From Symsagittifera roscoffensis (taxonomy: Eukaryota > Xenacoelomorpha > Acoela > Convolutidae): a DNA stretch of 64,000 nt. Every line of letters starts with the position of its first letter. The first letter of the stretch is position 1. Shown here piece after piece: positions 54,246 through 64,000 of this stretch. Both the position numbers and the translations under genes were made by a program. Below the pieces are notes generated by a model that was not told the origin of the DNA, searched no databases, and saw nothing but the letters and a program-made list of their open reading frames with translations. Location: contig NC_087067.1 of the NCBI RefSeq assembly GCF_963678635.1, positions 18,117,018 to 18,181,017 on the forward strand. Reading direction: 5' to 3'.

Positions 54246-55918
54246 CAGACGGACAACTTTAAATTGTTGGTGGGAACTCAAACAGACATTAGTGAGGAAC
54301 GGCCTTAGACACAAGAGGTGTTCGAGAATAGAATAAACTACGATATCGCAAGCCAGGAGGAAGGTTCCCTGAATGATGAACCGCCCACTATGACAAGAAC
54401 ACAACCCAAAGCCACACAACTGGAAGCTAGCCACCATTAAATCACAGAAGAGATAGTGGCAACCGTAAACCAGACAACAATGACGGAAGCAGAGGAGGAC
54501 ACACCTCTGTTCCGACAAAGACTGCAGAAGGTCCTGGGGGTCAAATTCATTGCCACAGCTACCAAAAAGGACAAGCATCTCAGACCGCTCATCAATTTTG
54601 TGAAAAAGCATGATTGGGACGCGCTAAAATCCGCCTACGGACAGTATTGGTTTGATGTCCGCAACAGACTGCATGGGCGGGAGGACTGTCTGCTGATTGA
54701 CGAACGCATCGTTATCCCAACACAGTTGCGCCAAACAATACTGAAAAGCCTACACTTGACACACCCAGAGTCGGCCGCTATACTGAAATTATGTCAAAAC
54801 GTGTGGTTTCCACATTTCCACTGATCAATCGTCCAGATAGCGAAAAATTGCAAGCACTGTACAGAGCAAGGTAAAAACCCTAAACCAGTGATAGGAAAAA
54901 ATCATTTATTCCAAATGAGTTCGGTCGTAGTACCAAATGAAGAAGTACAATTAGATTTTGCCGAGCCCCTTCCCGATGGATTAAATAAGGACGCTTGCAT
55001 ACTCGTTGCTATAGCCACATGGTCAAAGTTTCCGACAGTGAAAGTTGTTTCGAATACTACAGCCATAAAATAAATTCATGCAACGGTATATTTCAAAGAA
55101 CGGAGTACCCCGTCGACTAAGATGTGATCAAGCACAAACATTTAGAGCAAAAATAATTCAATTTTTTTTGTCACACAAATCATTTTAAGTTACTTTTGCA
55201 TCGGGAGACAATCATAGAGCCATAGGGGTGGTAGAAAGAATGATACAAACATTTATGCGTCAATTAGGGGTTATGAGAATAGATCCAGCAAATACACCAT
55301 ACAAGTTAGCTTCGGACGTTGCCGAGATAATAAAAAATTTGCGCATAACACCACATGGTGTAACAAAAATTTCACCTTTTGAAGCACACATGGGCAGAAA
55401 ACCAAATACTCCTTTTTCAAACTTGGCAAAAACTAGTTCACCCACCAATCTCAACTGGGAAAATGCAAAACACGCGTGTTTGGATCAAAAAAACCTCACA
55501 AAGTCACCTCTGCCAGCTGAAATCATGTATGACTTGCAACATTGGTCGGAGGATGAAGTTTCGATCAACCAACGACAACAGCTACATACACAATCAATTG
55601 GAGCAGACAAGACATCAAAATAAACACCAGGTGCGAAACGCAAACGCAACATAGCAATAAATATAAATAAAATAAACAATAGGTATAAAGGAATACAAAC
55701 ATCCACAGACAAAAACATTAGCAAACGCTTAGAACAAGTGGCAAGAAAAATGATCCGAATGGCAGCTAAAGTAAAAGATCCCAAAACTTTCCAACAAAAA
55801 AAAAAAATCGACGACAAAAATTTTAACATACACACCACATACAGCATGGGTACAGGCATTCGGGAAACAACCTATACTTCTAAGAAACAGTGGGGTTGCT
55901 TTTGTACATAATTCTTTA
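54246..55918 (+). pseudogene. Gypsy-2 integrase fragment (f) with C-terminus
   Basis: Counterpart of 47599-49260. ORF 54456-54824 (122 codons) keeps the full pre-zinc region and LHLTHPES; ORF 54888-55073 holds QLDFAEPLPDGLNK, with Gly-to-Glu next to the catalytic Asp; ORF 55228-55623 (131 codons) holds VVERMIQTFMRQLG. Retains the stop after TTAIK (55071) shared with fragment d. Confidence 0.8.
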
Positions 55919-56902
55919 ATCTACGGACCGTGTCGACCGGGTTGAGTGACTACGTAGCTTACAAATCGGCATGGATTTCAGAACCTTGTCTTCGTTTTTT
56001 AGACATCGAGGACCCGACGGCGCCTCAACATAGTATGTTCCGGGAAGGTGAACAAACAGGGCTGACAACAAAATTGACAAAAAAAGGAGCAAACAACGCT
56101 ACAGGAGCAGAGCAACAAACAAACCAGCCCAACCAAACGGCGAGGGAAACCAATAAGAAAGAGGACGGATGGACGTCCGTGTGACAAACCGCGAGAATTG
56201 AGTCTTTCCTCACTGGAGAAAAGCACAAGAACTCAAGTCCCGACCAAGGAAACAAACACCCATGGTGACACGGAGAGCAACAAGTCTTCAAATTCAGAAG
56301 CGGCCGAACCATCGCCCAAAAGGGCTAACCAAAAGAAAACACCGCCAGCAACAAACTCAACTTCAGCGAACATGGCACCATGGAGACGCTTCACTCGCCA
56401 CTGTCAGTCAGCCTTGGCAAAAGATTTTGGGACCCCATCCCGATAAACACCATCGATGAGTCAACCACACACAGAAAGCTGTTGAATTTCAACATTGATT
56501 CGCCATCAGATCAAATACACCCACCGAAAAAAAGAAACCTCAAATCGCTCATTCAGAAAATGGGCTACGCGGACAAATCAACCGAGTATCAGGCGTCTAT
56601 GAATTTTCTGGAGGCGATCAGCCCAAAAAAATAAGCGAAACAAACGGACAAAGTTATCGACCTCATTTCGTCAGACGAAAGCCCGAAAAAAATTGATATC
56701 CTATACTTTGAAAATAAAAAAGAATATTGAAGCGGACAACATCACAAACAATGATGCCACACAAGAGGAACACCAAAAACTTGAAGAGGATAACAACAAC
56801 CAAGAAAGGAAAAAACGATGAAGTAGCGAAAAATAGGCAAGAGGGAGAAAATGGGGCTTAGAACTCAGAAATTGTAACTTAAAATTTCTAGCTAAGAGGG
56901 AG
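55919..56902 (+). pseudogene. Gypsy-2 3' tail between integrase and LTR (unit 2)
   Basis: ORF 55930-56184 (TGLSDYVAYKSAW, FLDIEDPTAPQHS, then Asn/Thr/Gln-rich), 56198-56446 and 56380-56634 repeat the tail of unit 1. The first piece is open here but broken in unit 1 at about 49315. The purine-rich tract precedes the LTR at 56894-56902. Confidence 0.65.
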
Positions 56903-57232
56903 TGTCATCCGGTATGGATCAATAAATTTATCATCGCTGTTATATATTAATTTGATTAACATATTTATATACATTGTTTGTTCATTTGACCTTGATGCGG
57001 CTGCATTTATCAATCCGTTCGGATTCATCAATCCGTTTACGGTTGCATTCATCAATGCGCGCGGATTCATCATTATCACGCTCATACATTGAGGCATGAC
57101 AACCACCATATGCGTAGGATATTTACTATTACAATATGGCTCGGAGCTCAAACCCACCAGATATTTTGAGCCAGTGGGTCTAAGATAAGCCTCACTATCT
57201 TTCAAATTCATCTCGTTTTCCAGTGCCTCTCA
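56903..57232 (+). repeat. LTR-like sequence of Gypsy-2 (unit 2)
   Basis: Nearly identical to 50246-50575, starting TGTCATCCGG and containing the same AATAAA and short repeats. Because both copies belong to the tandem duplication, they are not a 5'/3' LTR pair of one element. Confidence 0.65.
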
Positions 57233-59622
57233 CCAACCTCCAGTTTTCTGCTCCGTCTGTATGCTCCAGGTAACACTTCCACACTCAAGGACGTAACCAG
57301 CCCATGGGCACGCTCCAGGCGTTCCAATGACTCCATCGAGCTGGTCATGCTGTAAAATCCCAAAACAGTAATCAGGTTCACTTCCGTTAATCCATGTCAG
57401 TTCGCAATTAAATCCATTTCACTTTTGTCCGAAATACTTAATCTTCCATACAATTTAGCTAGTTGGCGATGCTGCTCACTCAACGTATTCAGACAATGGC
57501 CAGTCCCACACACACAAAAATGAAGATGTCGTTATCAACAATAGGGGCTCATCGACTTCCCCGTTGTCGTCGTCTTCACTGAATGGATACTCCTGCATGG
57601 TAAAATAACTCATCGTTCACCAAGAATTCCACCGACTCGTCGCCATGTGGCGCAAGCTCGTCGACCGTCATGTAGATGCCTCCTCTACACTCCCTTGAAA
57701 ATCCCAACAACACCTCCTTCGCTTCTCCTGGCCACTTCCGGTGTGTGTACCTTATTCCATACATCGGAGGAAACGTCTTGATCTTCTTTCGGCTCCATGC
57801 ATCGGGGAAATTAAAGTCAAAGGTGTGCATCGCAGCCACATTCCAACTGACGAAGGGCAGCTCTATCCCTTTACTCCATTTCTGCATTCTTTCTTTTGCG
57901 TCGCGAGCTGATCCGATGCGAGGGGCGATGACTATGACAGGAGACGTAACTCCCAGCAGCATTCTCCTTATCGGCGGGTATCGAGGACATTGGTCCGGCA
58001 GTGGCCTAGACCCTGCAAGCCACACCTGCTGATTCTCTTTGACGTGTGCATACGCCTCGGTCGGGCCGGGACCCGAATCGCCTCTCCCGTGTCTTTCACT
58101 ACTGGTCGTAGATTTGAGAGCTTGGGGTTAAACTGGATATGGGAAAGGTCTTTATCGCCCATACGGCACTTGAAACTATTGTTGAAGTCCATCAATATTC
58201 ATCCCGGTTCCGCTATTCTTCCAAATAATCTGTCGTCGCTAGCCAGCCCTGTCAGCTTTTTCTGTTCCAACAAATTCAACACGGAACAATCCACCACTGA
58301 GACTAAGTTGACATCAATACTGAATTCCTGTGCGCTTTTACCTGTATATCAGGAAAAGCGTGCGACATCACCGTCCATACAACTTCGTGACGAATTCCCT
58401 TAGTTCAAAGACCAGAGCCAGCGGATCCGCATCATCACGGCCAGATCTGTTAGCAGAGGCATGCCATAGTACTGCCTACACTCACTTATTTCCGTAGCGA
58501 CTCGGCTCGTCCCCTGTAGTTGTTCGGTGTAACGCAGGAGCTCGAATAAGTCAACCAAACGACCGTATGTCATCGTGATTAGGTGAGGAGTCCATCCAGC
58601 CTCAGGTCCACAAACGCTTGAGTGAAGAAATTCGCGGGTCCCCTCGCCAAGTTTTCATGGCCAAACGTCACATATAGTGCCAACACTAGGCCAATCGATA
58701 GTTTCCTGATATCCTTGACGAAGCTGGCGATCAGGTTCCTGGAGGCCCTCGGATAGCACGTGGACAAGAAGAATGGCGTCCAACCCACTACCATTCCTCC
58801 CACGATTGCGTCAGATCTTTCATATTGCGCCATTGTGTTCAAAACAACCGCCTGGAACCTGTCCAACGACATCGTGTTCACATATTGCATCATTTGTAGC
58901 ATCATGCCTCCAGCCAGCTCTTTTTCGTTCAACAAATTCTTCGGGTACACATGTATTTTTTTGATTACCGCTGGAGCATGTTCAAACGCGTCTTCTCCCA
59001 AGGTACACACCTTCGATGACAGGTACAGCCATGAATTGGTGTGTGGCTTTGACCTCAAGGCCAGTGCCATGAGGTCCTCTTCTCCTGAAGTCAGACTCCT
59101 TCTGACAGTCCTTCGCTGTGCGTTCCTGACGTAATACACTTGTCTGAACCAGAGGTCATTCGCCACCTGCTGCACCAGTACATGGTCATCATCCACTCCT
59201 GTTCTCAGTTTTAACAACCTGACGACGTTGGAAATTTTCAACCCCAGGACTTCATCCAGCACCACATGCGTCGTGCTATGCTGCTTGAACCCTTGGATGG
59301 CGTTCAATATGTCCACCCAGACAGCAGGAAGCTAAGAGCGAGTGAATAGTAATTGTTGGGATCGACATATCTGTTCAGCGCGGGGATGACCACGTTGAAT
59401 CGTCCCTCCGCTAGATTGGTAACCATCGTGTACACAAACTGCAATGGTTCAGGCAATGCAGCATATCCCGGTGTTAGCACAAAAAAAATCTTCACTACAT
59501 TTTTGGTGAAACGTTGCTGCACTGATGATCCACCTCGGTCATGCCCGAAAGTAGTGTCATAATTGCCTCTCCCATGACCACATTACTGGGAACTGATCCA
59601 TCCGTGCGGCGAGTCATCTGGT
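57230..59622 (-). pseudogene. Family B, fullest copy
   Basis: Reading down the minus strand: MTRRTDGSVPSNVVMGEA (about 59610), 59304-59522 (FVLTPGYAALPEPLQFVYTM), 58579-59316 (245 codons; NDLWFRQVYYV, MALALRSKPHTNSWLYLSS, EDAFEHAPAVIKKI, SIGLVLALYVTFGHENLARG), about 58440-58470 (YYGMPLLTDLAV), 57968-58195, then 57576-58025 and the C-terminus to 57230. The order and these blocks match family A (NDLWF..., LALFVTFGAQNF, GMPLLTDL), so A and B are diverged relatives. B is less decayed than A. The N-terminal GIND-type part of A is not seen. Function unknown. Confidence 0.6.
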
Positions 59623-61046
59623 AAATACGGACAACTTTAAATTGTTGGTGGGAACTCAAACAGACATTAGTGAGGGACGGCCTGAAATACGAGAGGTGGT
59701 CATGAGTAGAATAAACTACGATATCGCAAGCCAGTAGGAAGGTGCCCCGAATGAAGAACCACCCACTATGACAAGAACACAACCCGAAGCCACACAACTG
59801 GAACCCCAGCCACCATGAAATCACAGAAGGGATAGTGGCAACCGTAAACCAGACAACACTGACGGAAGCAGAGGAGGACACACCGCTGTTCCCACAAAGA
59901 CTGCAGAAGTGGGGGTCAAATTCTTCGCCACAGCTACCAAAAAGGACAAGCATCTCGGACCGCTCATCAATTTTGTGAAAAAGCGGGATTGGGACGCGAT
60001 AAAATCCGCCTACGGACAGTATTGGTTTGATGTCCGCAACAGACTGCTTGTGCGGGAGGACTGTCTGCTGATTGACGAACGCATCGTTATCCCAACACAG
60101 TTGCGTCAAACAATGCTGAAAAGCCTACACTTGACACACCCAGAGTCGGCCGCCAGGCTGGATTTATGTCAAAACGTGTGGGTTTCCACACATCCACTGA
60201 TCAATCGTCCAGATGGCAAAAAATTGCAAACACTGTACAGAGCAAGGTAAAAACCTGAAACCAGTAAAAGGGAAAAATCATTTATTCCAAATGTATTTGG
60301 TCTTAGAACCAAATGAAGAAGTACAATTAGATTTTGCCGGGCCCCTTCCCTATGGATTAAATAAGGACGCTTACATACTCGTTGCTATAGGCAAATGGTC
60401 AAAGTTTCCGACAGTGAAAGTTGTTTCGAATACTACAGCCATAAAATTCATGCAACGGTATATTTCAAAGAACAGAGTACCCCGTCGACTAAGATTTGAT
60501 CAAGCACAAACTTATAGAGCGAAAAAAATTCAACTTTTTTTGTCACACAAATCATATTAAGTTACTTTCGCACCGGGAGACGATCATAGAGCCATAGGGG
60601 TGGTCGAAAGAATTCAACAAACTTTAAAGCGTCGATTAGGGGTTATAAGAATAGATCCAGCAAATACATCATACAAATTAGTTTTGGACGTTGCCGAGAT
60701 AATAAAAACTTTGCGCATAACACCACATGGTGTAACAAAAATTTCACTTTTTGAAGCACTCATGGGCAGAAAACTAAATATTTTTCATTCAAACTTGGCA
60801 ACAACTAGTTCAGCCACCAATCTTAACTGGGAAAATGCAAAACACGCGTGTTTGGATCAGAAAAACCTCACAAAGTCACCTCTGCCAGCTGAAATCATGT
60901 ACGACTTGCAACATTGGTCGGAGGATGAAGTTTCGATCTACCAACGACAACAGCTACATCCACAATCAAATGGAGCAGACAAGACATCAAAACAAACACC
61001 AGGTACGAAACGCAAACGCAACATAGCAATAAATATAGAGAAAAAA
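59623..61046 (+). pseudogene. Gypsy-2 integrase repeat g
   Basis: First of three tandem units. ORF 59909-60250 (113 codons; pre-zinc, LHLTHPES), 60213-60560 (115 codons; NCKHCTEQ, QLDFAGPLPYGLNK, RFDQAQTY) and 60600-61085 (161 codons; VVERIQQTLKRRLG). The three catalytic residues are still encoded, although in more than one frame. It ends in the basic KRKRNIAINI segment and joins the next unit at ATAGTGAGGAACGG. Confidence 0.8.
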
Positions 61047-62427
61047 ATAGTGAGGAACGGCCTGAGACACACGAGGTGTTCATGAGTAGAATAAACTACG
61101 ATATCGCAAGCCAGAAAGAAGGTGCCCCGAATGAAGAACCGCCCACTATGAAAAGAACACAACGCGAAGCCACACAACTGGAACCTAGCCACCATGAAAT
61201 CACAGAAGGGATAGTGGCTAACTGTAAACAAGACAACAATGACGGAAGCAGAGGAGGACACTGCTGTTCCCACAAAGACTCCAGAAGGTCCTGGGGGTCA
61301 AATTCATCGCCATAGCTACCAAAAAGGACAAGCATCTCAGACCGCTCATCAATTTGGTGAAAAAGTTGGATTGGGATGCAATAAAGTCCGCCTACGGACA
61401 GTATTGGTTTGATGTCCGCAACAGACTGCATGTGCAGGTGGATTGTCTGCTGAATGACGAACGCATCGTTATCCCAACACAGTTGCATCAAACAAAACTG
61501 AAAAGCCTACACTTGACACACCCAGAGTCGGCCGCCCGGCTGGATTTATGTCAAAACGTGTGGGTTTCCACACATCCACTGATCAATCGTCCATATGGCA
61601 AAAATTTGCAAACACTGTACAGAGCAAGGTAAAAACCTTAAACCAGTAGTAGGGAAAAATCATTTATTCCAAATGAATTCGGTCGTAGAACCAAATGAAG
61701 AAGTACAATAAGCTTTTGCCGGGCCGCTTCCCGATGAATTAAATAAGGACGTTTACATACTCGTTGCTATAGGCAAATGGTCAAAGTTTCCGACAGTGAA
61801 AGTTGTTTCGAATACTACACCCATAAAATTCATGCAACGGTATATTTCAAAGAACCGAGTACCCCGTCGACTAAGATGTGATCAAGCACAATCATTTAGA
61901 GCAAAAAAAGTTCAAATTTTTGTCATACAAATCATATTAAGTCACTTTTTGCACCGGGAGACAATCATAGAGCCATAGGGGTGGTAGAAAGAATGATACA
62001 AACTTTAAAGCTTCGATTAGGGGTTATAAGAATAGATCCAGCAAATACATCATACAAATTAGTTTTGGACGTTGCCGAGATAATAAAAACTTTGCGCATA
62101 ACACCACATGGTGTAACAAAAATTTCACTTTTTGAAGCACGCATGGGCAGAAAACTAAATATTCTTCATTCAAACTTGGCAACAACTAGCTCAGCCACCA
62201 ATCTTATCTGGGAAAATGCAAAACACGCGTGTTTGGATCAGAAAAACCTCACAAAGTCACCTCTGCCAGCTTAAATCATGTACGACTTGCAACATTGGTC
62301 GGAGGATGAAGTTTCGATCTACCAACGACAACAGCTACATCCACAATCAAATGGAGCAGACAAGACAACAAAACAAACACCAGGTACGAAACGCAAACGC
62401 AACATAGCAATTAATATAGAGAAAAAA
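61047..62427 (+). pseudogene. Gypsy-2 integrase repeat h
   Basis: Second unit, beginning in the linker (FMSRINYDIASQ, ORF 61076-61315). ORF 61354-61632 is the pre-zinc/HHCC region. The catalytic first Asp is lost: CAATTAGATTTT of other copies reads CAATAAGCTTTT (TAA 61709-61711, Ala codon 61712-61714). ORF 61796-61978 has RCDQAQSF and 61981-62274 has VVERMIQTLKLRLG. A TAA at 62272 ends the C-terminal piece. Confidence 0.8.
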
Positions 62428-63885
62428 ATAGTGAGGAACGGCCTGAGACACACGAGGTGTTCATGAGTAGAATAAACTACGATATCGCAAGCCAGAAAGA
62501 AGGTGCCCCGAATGAAGAACCGCCCACTATGACAAGAACACAACCCGAAGCCACACAACTGGAACCTAGCCACCATGAAATCACAGAAGGGATAGTGGCA
62601 ACTGTAAACAAGACAACAATGATGGAAGCTGAGGAGGACACTGCTGTTCCCACAAAGTCTGCAGAAGGTCTTGGGGGTCAAATTCATCGCCACAGCTACC
62701 AAAAAGGACAAGCATCTCAGACCGCTCATCAATTTGGTGAAAAAGTGGGATTGGGACGCAATAAAGTCCGCCTACGGACAGTATTGGTTTGATGTCCGCA
62801 ACAGACTGCATGTGCAGGTGGACTGTCTGCTGAATGACGAACGCATCGTTATCCCAACACAGTTGCATCAAACAAAACTGAAAAGCCTACACTTGACACA
62901 CCCAGAGTCGGCCGCCCGGCTGGATTTATGTCAAAACGTGTGGGTTTCCACACATCCACTGATCAATCGTCCATATGGCGAAAATTTGCAAACACTGTAC
63001 AGAGCAAGGTAAAAACCTTAAACCAGTAATAGGGGAAAATCATTTCTTCCAAATGAATTCGGTCGTAGAACCAAATGAAGAAGTACAATAAGCTTTTGCC
63101 GGGCCGCTTCCCGATGAATTAAATAAGGACGTTTACATACTCGTTGCTATAGGCAAATGGTCAAAGTTTCCGACAGTGAGAGTTGTTTCGAATACTACAG
63201 CCATAAAATTCATGCAACGGTATATTTCAAAGAACGGAGTACCCCGTCGACTAAGATGTGATCAAGCACAATCATTTAGAGCAAAAAAAAGTTCATCTTT
63301 TTTGTCATACAAATCATATTAAGTCACTTTTTGCACCGGGAGACGATCATAGAGCCATAGGGGTGGTCGAAAGAATTATACAAACATTAAAGCGTTGATT
63401 AGGGGTTATGAGAATAGATCCAGCAAATACACCATACAAACTAGCTTCGGACGTTGCCGAGATAATAAAACCTTTGCGCATAACACCACATGGTGTAAAA
63501 AAAATTTCACCTTTTGGAGCACACATGGGCAGAAAACCAAATACTCCTTTTTCAAACTTGGCAACAACTAGTTCACCCACCAATCAATTTTAACTGGGAA
63601 ATTGCAAAACACGCGTTTTTGGATAAAAAAAAAACTCACAAAGTCACCTCCGCCAGCTGAAATCATGTACGACTTGCAACATTGGTCAGAGGATGAAGTT
63701 TCGATCAATCAACGACAACAGCTACATCCACAATTAATTGGAGCAGACAAGACATCAAAACAAACACCAGGTACTAAACGCAAAACGCAACATAGCAATT
63801 AATAATAAATATAGATAAAATAAACATTAGGTTTAAAGAAATAAAAACATCCACAGACAAAAACATTAGCAAACGCTTAGAACAA
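62428..63885 (+). pseudogene. Gypsy-2 integrase repeat i
   Basis: Third unit. ORFs 62457-62792 and 62671-63012 cover the linker and pre-zinc/HHCC region. It shares the TAA plus Asp-to-Ala change of unit h (63089-63094). The core continues with RCDQAQSF and a VVERIIQTLKR region (about 63365), then ORFs 63408-63593 and 63602-63802. It differs from h by a return to the TNSPTN-type C-terminus of fragments d and f, so its 3' half comes from a different source. Confidence 0.75.
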
Positions 63886-64000
63886 GGAACAGTGGGGTTG
63901 CTTTTGTACCTTATCCTTTAATCTACGGACCGTGTCGACCATCACGGAGAGCAACAAGTCTTCAAATTCAGAAGCGGCCGAACCATCGCCCAAAAGGGCT
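63886..64000 (+). pseudogene. Gypsy-2 3' tail, deleted and cut by window end
   Basis: Starts with AGTGGGGTTGCTTTTGTACC as at 49229 and 55890, reaches CGTGTCGACC, then jumps to the equivalent of 56270 (CACGGAGAGCAAC), a deletion of about 330 bp relative to the other copies. Continues beyond the window. Confidence 0.6.

Larger units (their letters stand above)
51338..57994. repeat. 6.65-kb direct tandem duplication, unit 2
   Basis: Begins ACAGGAGTGGGGATGCAATC, as at 44691, and ends at GTATCGAGGACATTGGT, where unit 1 ended too; after 57994 the sequence continues into unduplicated family B (CCGGCAGTGGCCTAG). Differences between the units are few and scattered. Confidence 0.9.
59640..63885. repeat. 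Tandem array of three integrase-containing units, period about 1.38 kb
   Basis: Unit boundaries fall at ATAGTGAGGAACGGCCTGAG (61048 and 62429), giving a period of 1381 bp. Each unit runs from the late linker through the integrase C-terminus. Units h and i share a lethal change absent from g, which orders the duplications. Confidence 0.9.

Noticed and set aside
50246-57232. The two LTR-like copies as the 5' and 3' LTRs of a single Gypsy-2 element
   Set aside because: Both sit after the 3' tail and a purine-rich tract, in the same relative place within tandem duplicated units, and the interval lacks gag, protease and RT.
1-64000. tRNA, rRNA, CRISPR or bacterial operon features
   Set aside because: No cloverleaf-like or rRNA-like sequence and no spaced short repeats were recognised; a tRNAscan or Rfam run would be decisive.

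Overview
This is eukaryotic DNA with no bacterial or phage architecture. It has one intron-containing gene, LTR-retrotransposon protein domains (Ty3/gypsy type) and long nested and tandem repeats. The retroelement families and the SET-domain gene type resemble, from memory, repeats common in aquatic invertebrates, especially corals and anemones. I take the host to be a metazoan, possibly a cnidarian, with moderate to low confidence on the phylum. Apart from the SET gene almost every coding stretch is broken by stops, frameshifts and deletions, so most entries are labelled pseudogenes.

Layout. Positions 1-4065 hold no supported gene: a short minisatellite, a 70-bp tandem repeat and AT-rich DNA with a recurring CTCTAGAA motif. 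Positions 4066-10435 are a decayed gypsy element (Gypsy-1: gag, protease, RNase H, integrase, C-terminal tail) whose reverse transcriptase is deleted. A multi-exon SET-domain gene (10485-12674) and about 0.9 kb of noncoding repeats interrupt it; comparison with a second copy shows this block is an insertion of about 3.2 kb. Then come the remainder of the element's post-pol coding region (13613-14137), an AT-rich leader, and the first copy of an SGNH-hydrolase-like ORF (family S). Positions 15686-18930 are a second, more deleted Gypsy-1 3' half with the same link ORF and leader but no SET gene.

Positions 18931-43 kb hold repeated blocks in one orientation: S (SGNH-like), A (a second ORF with a possible SGNH-like core), then gag, protease, RT, RNase H and integrase of a second gypsy family (Gypsy-2). 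There are three copies of A and of Gypsy-2 gag/pol, at about 21-27, 27-33.4 and 35-44 kb. They share inactivating changes and junctions, so they multiplied by DNA-level duplication rather than independent transposition.

After a 200-N gap (44027-44226), the rest alternates Gypsy-2 integrase fragments on the plus strand with fragments of family B, a diverged relative of A, on the minus strand. Two complete units (44691-51337 and 51338-57994) form a 6.65-kb direct tandem duplication. Each carries one LTR-like sequence, which abuts the B stop codon. From about 59.6 kb to the end the integrase region alone is repeated three times with a 1.38-kb period.

If the recurrent order reflects an ancestral element, it would be a gypsy retroelement carrying extra ORFs with SGNH-like folds (S, A and the antisense relative B). 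That association is the most interesting feature of the window, but it is inferred from broken copies.
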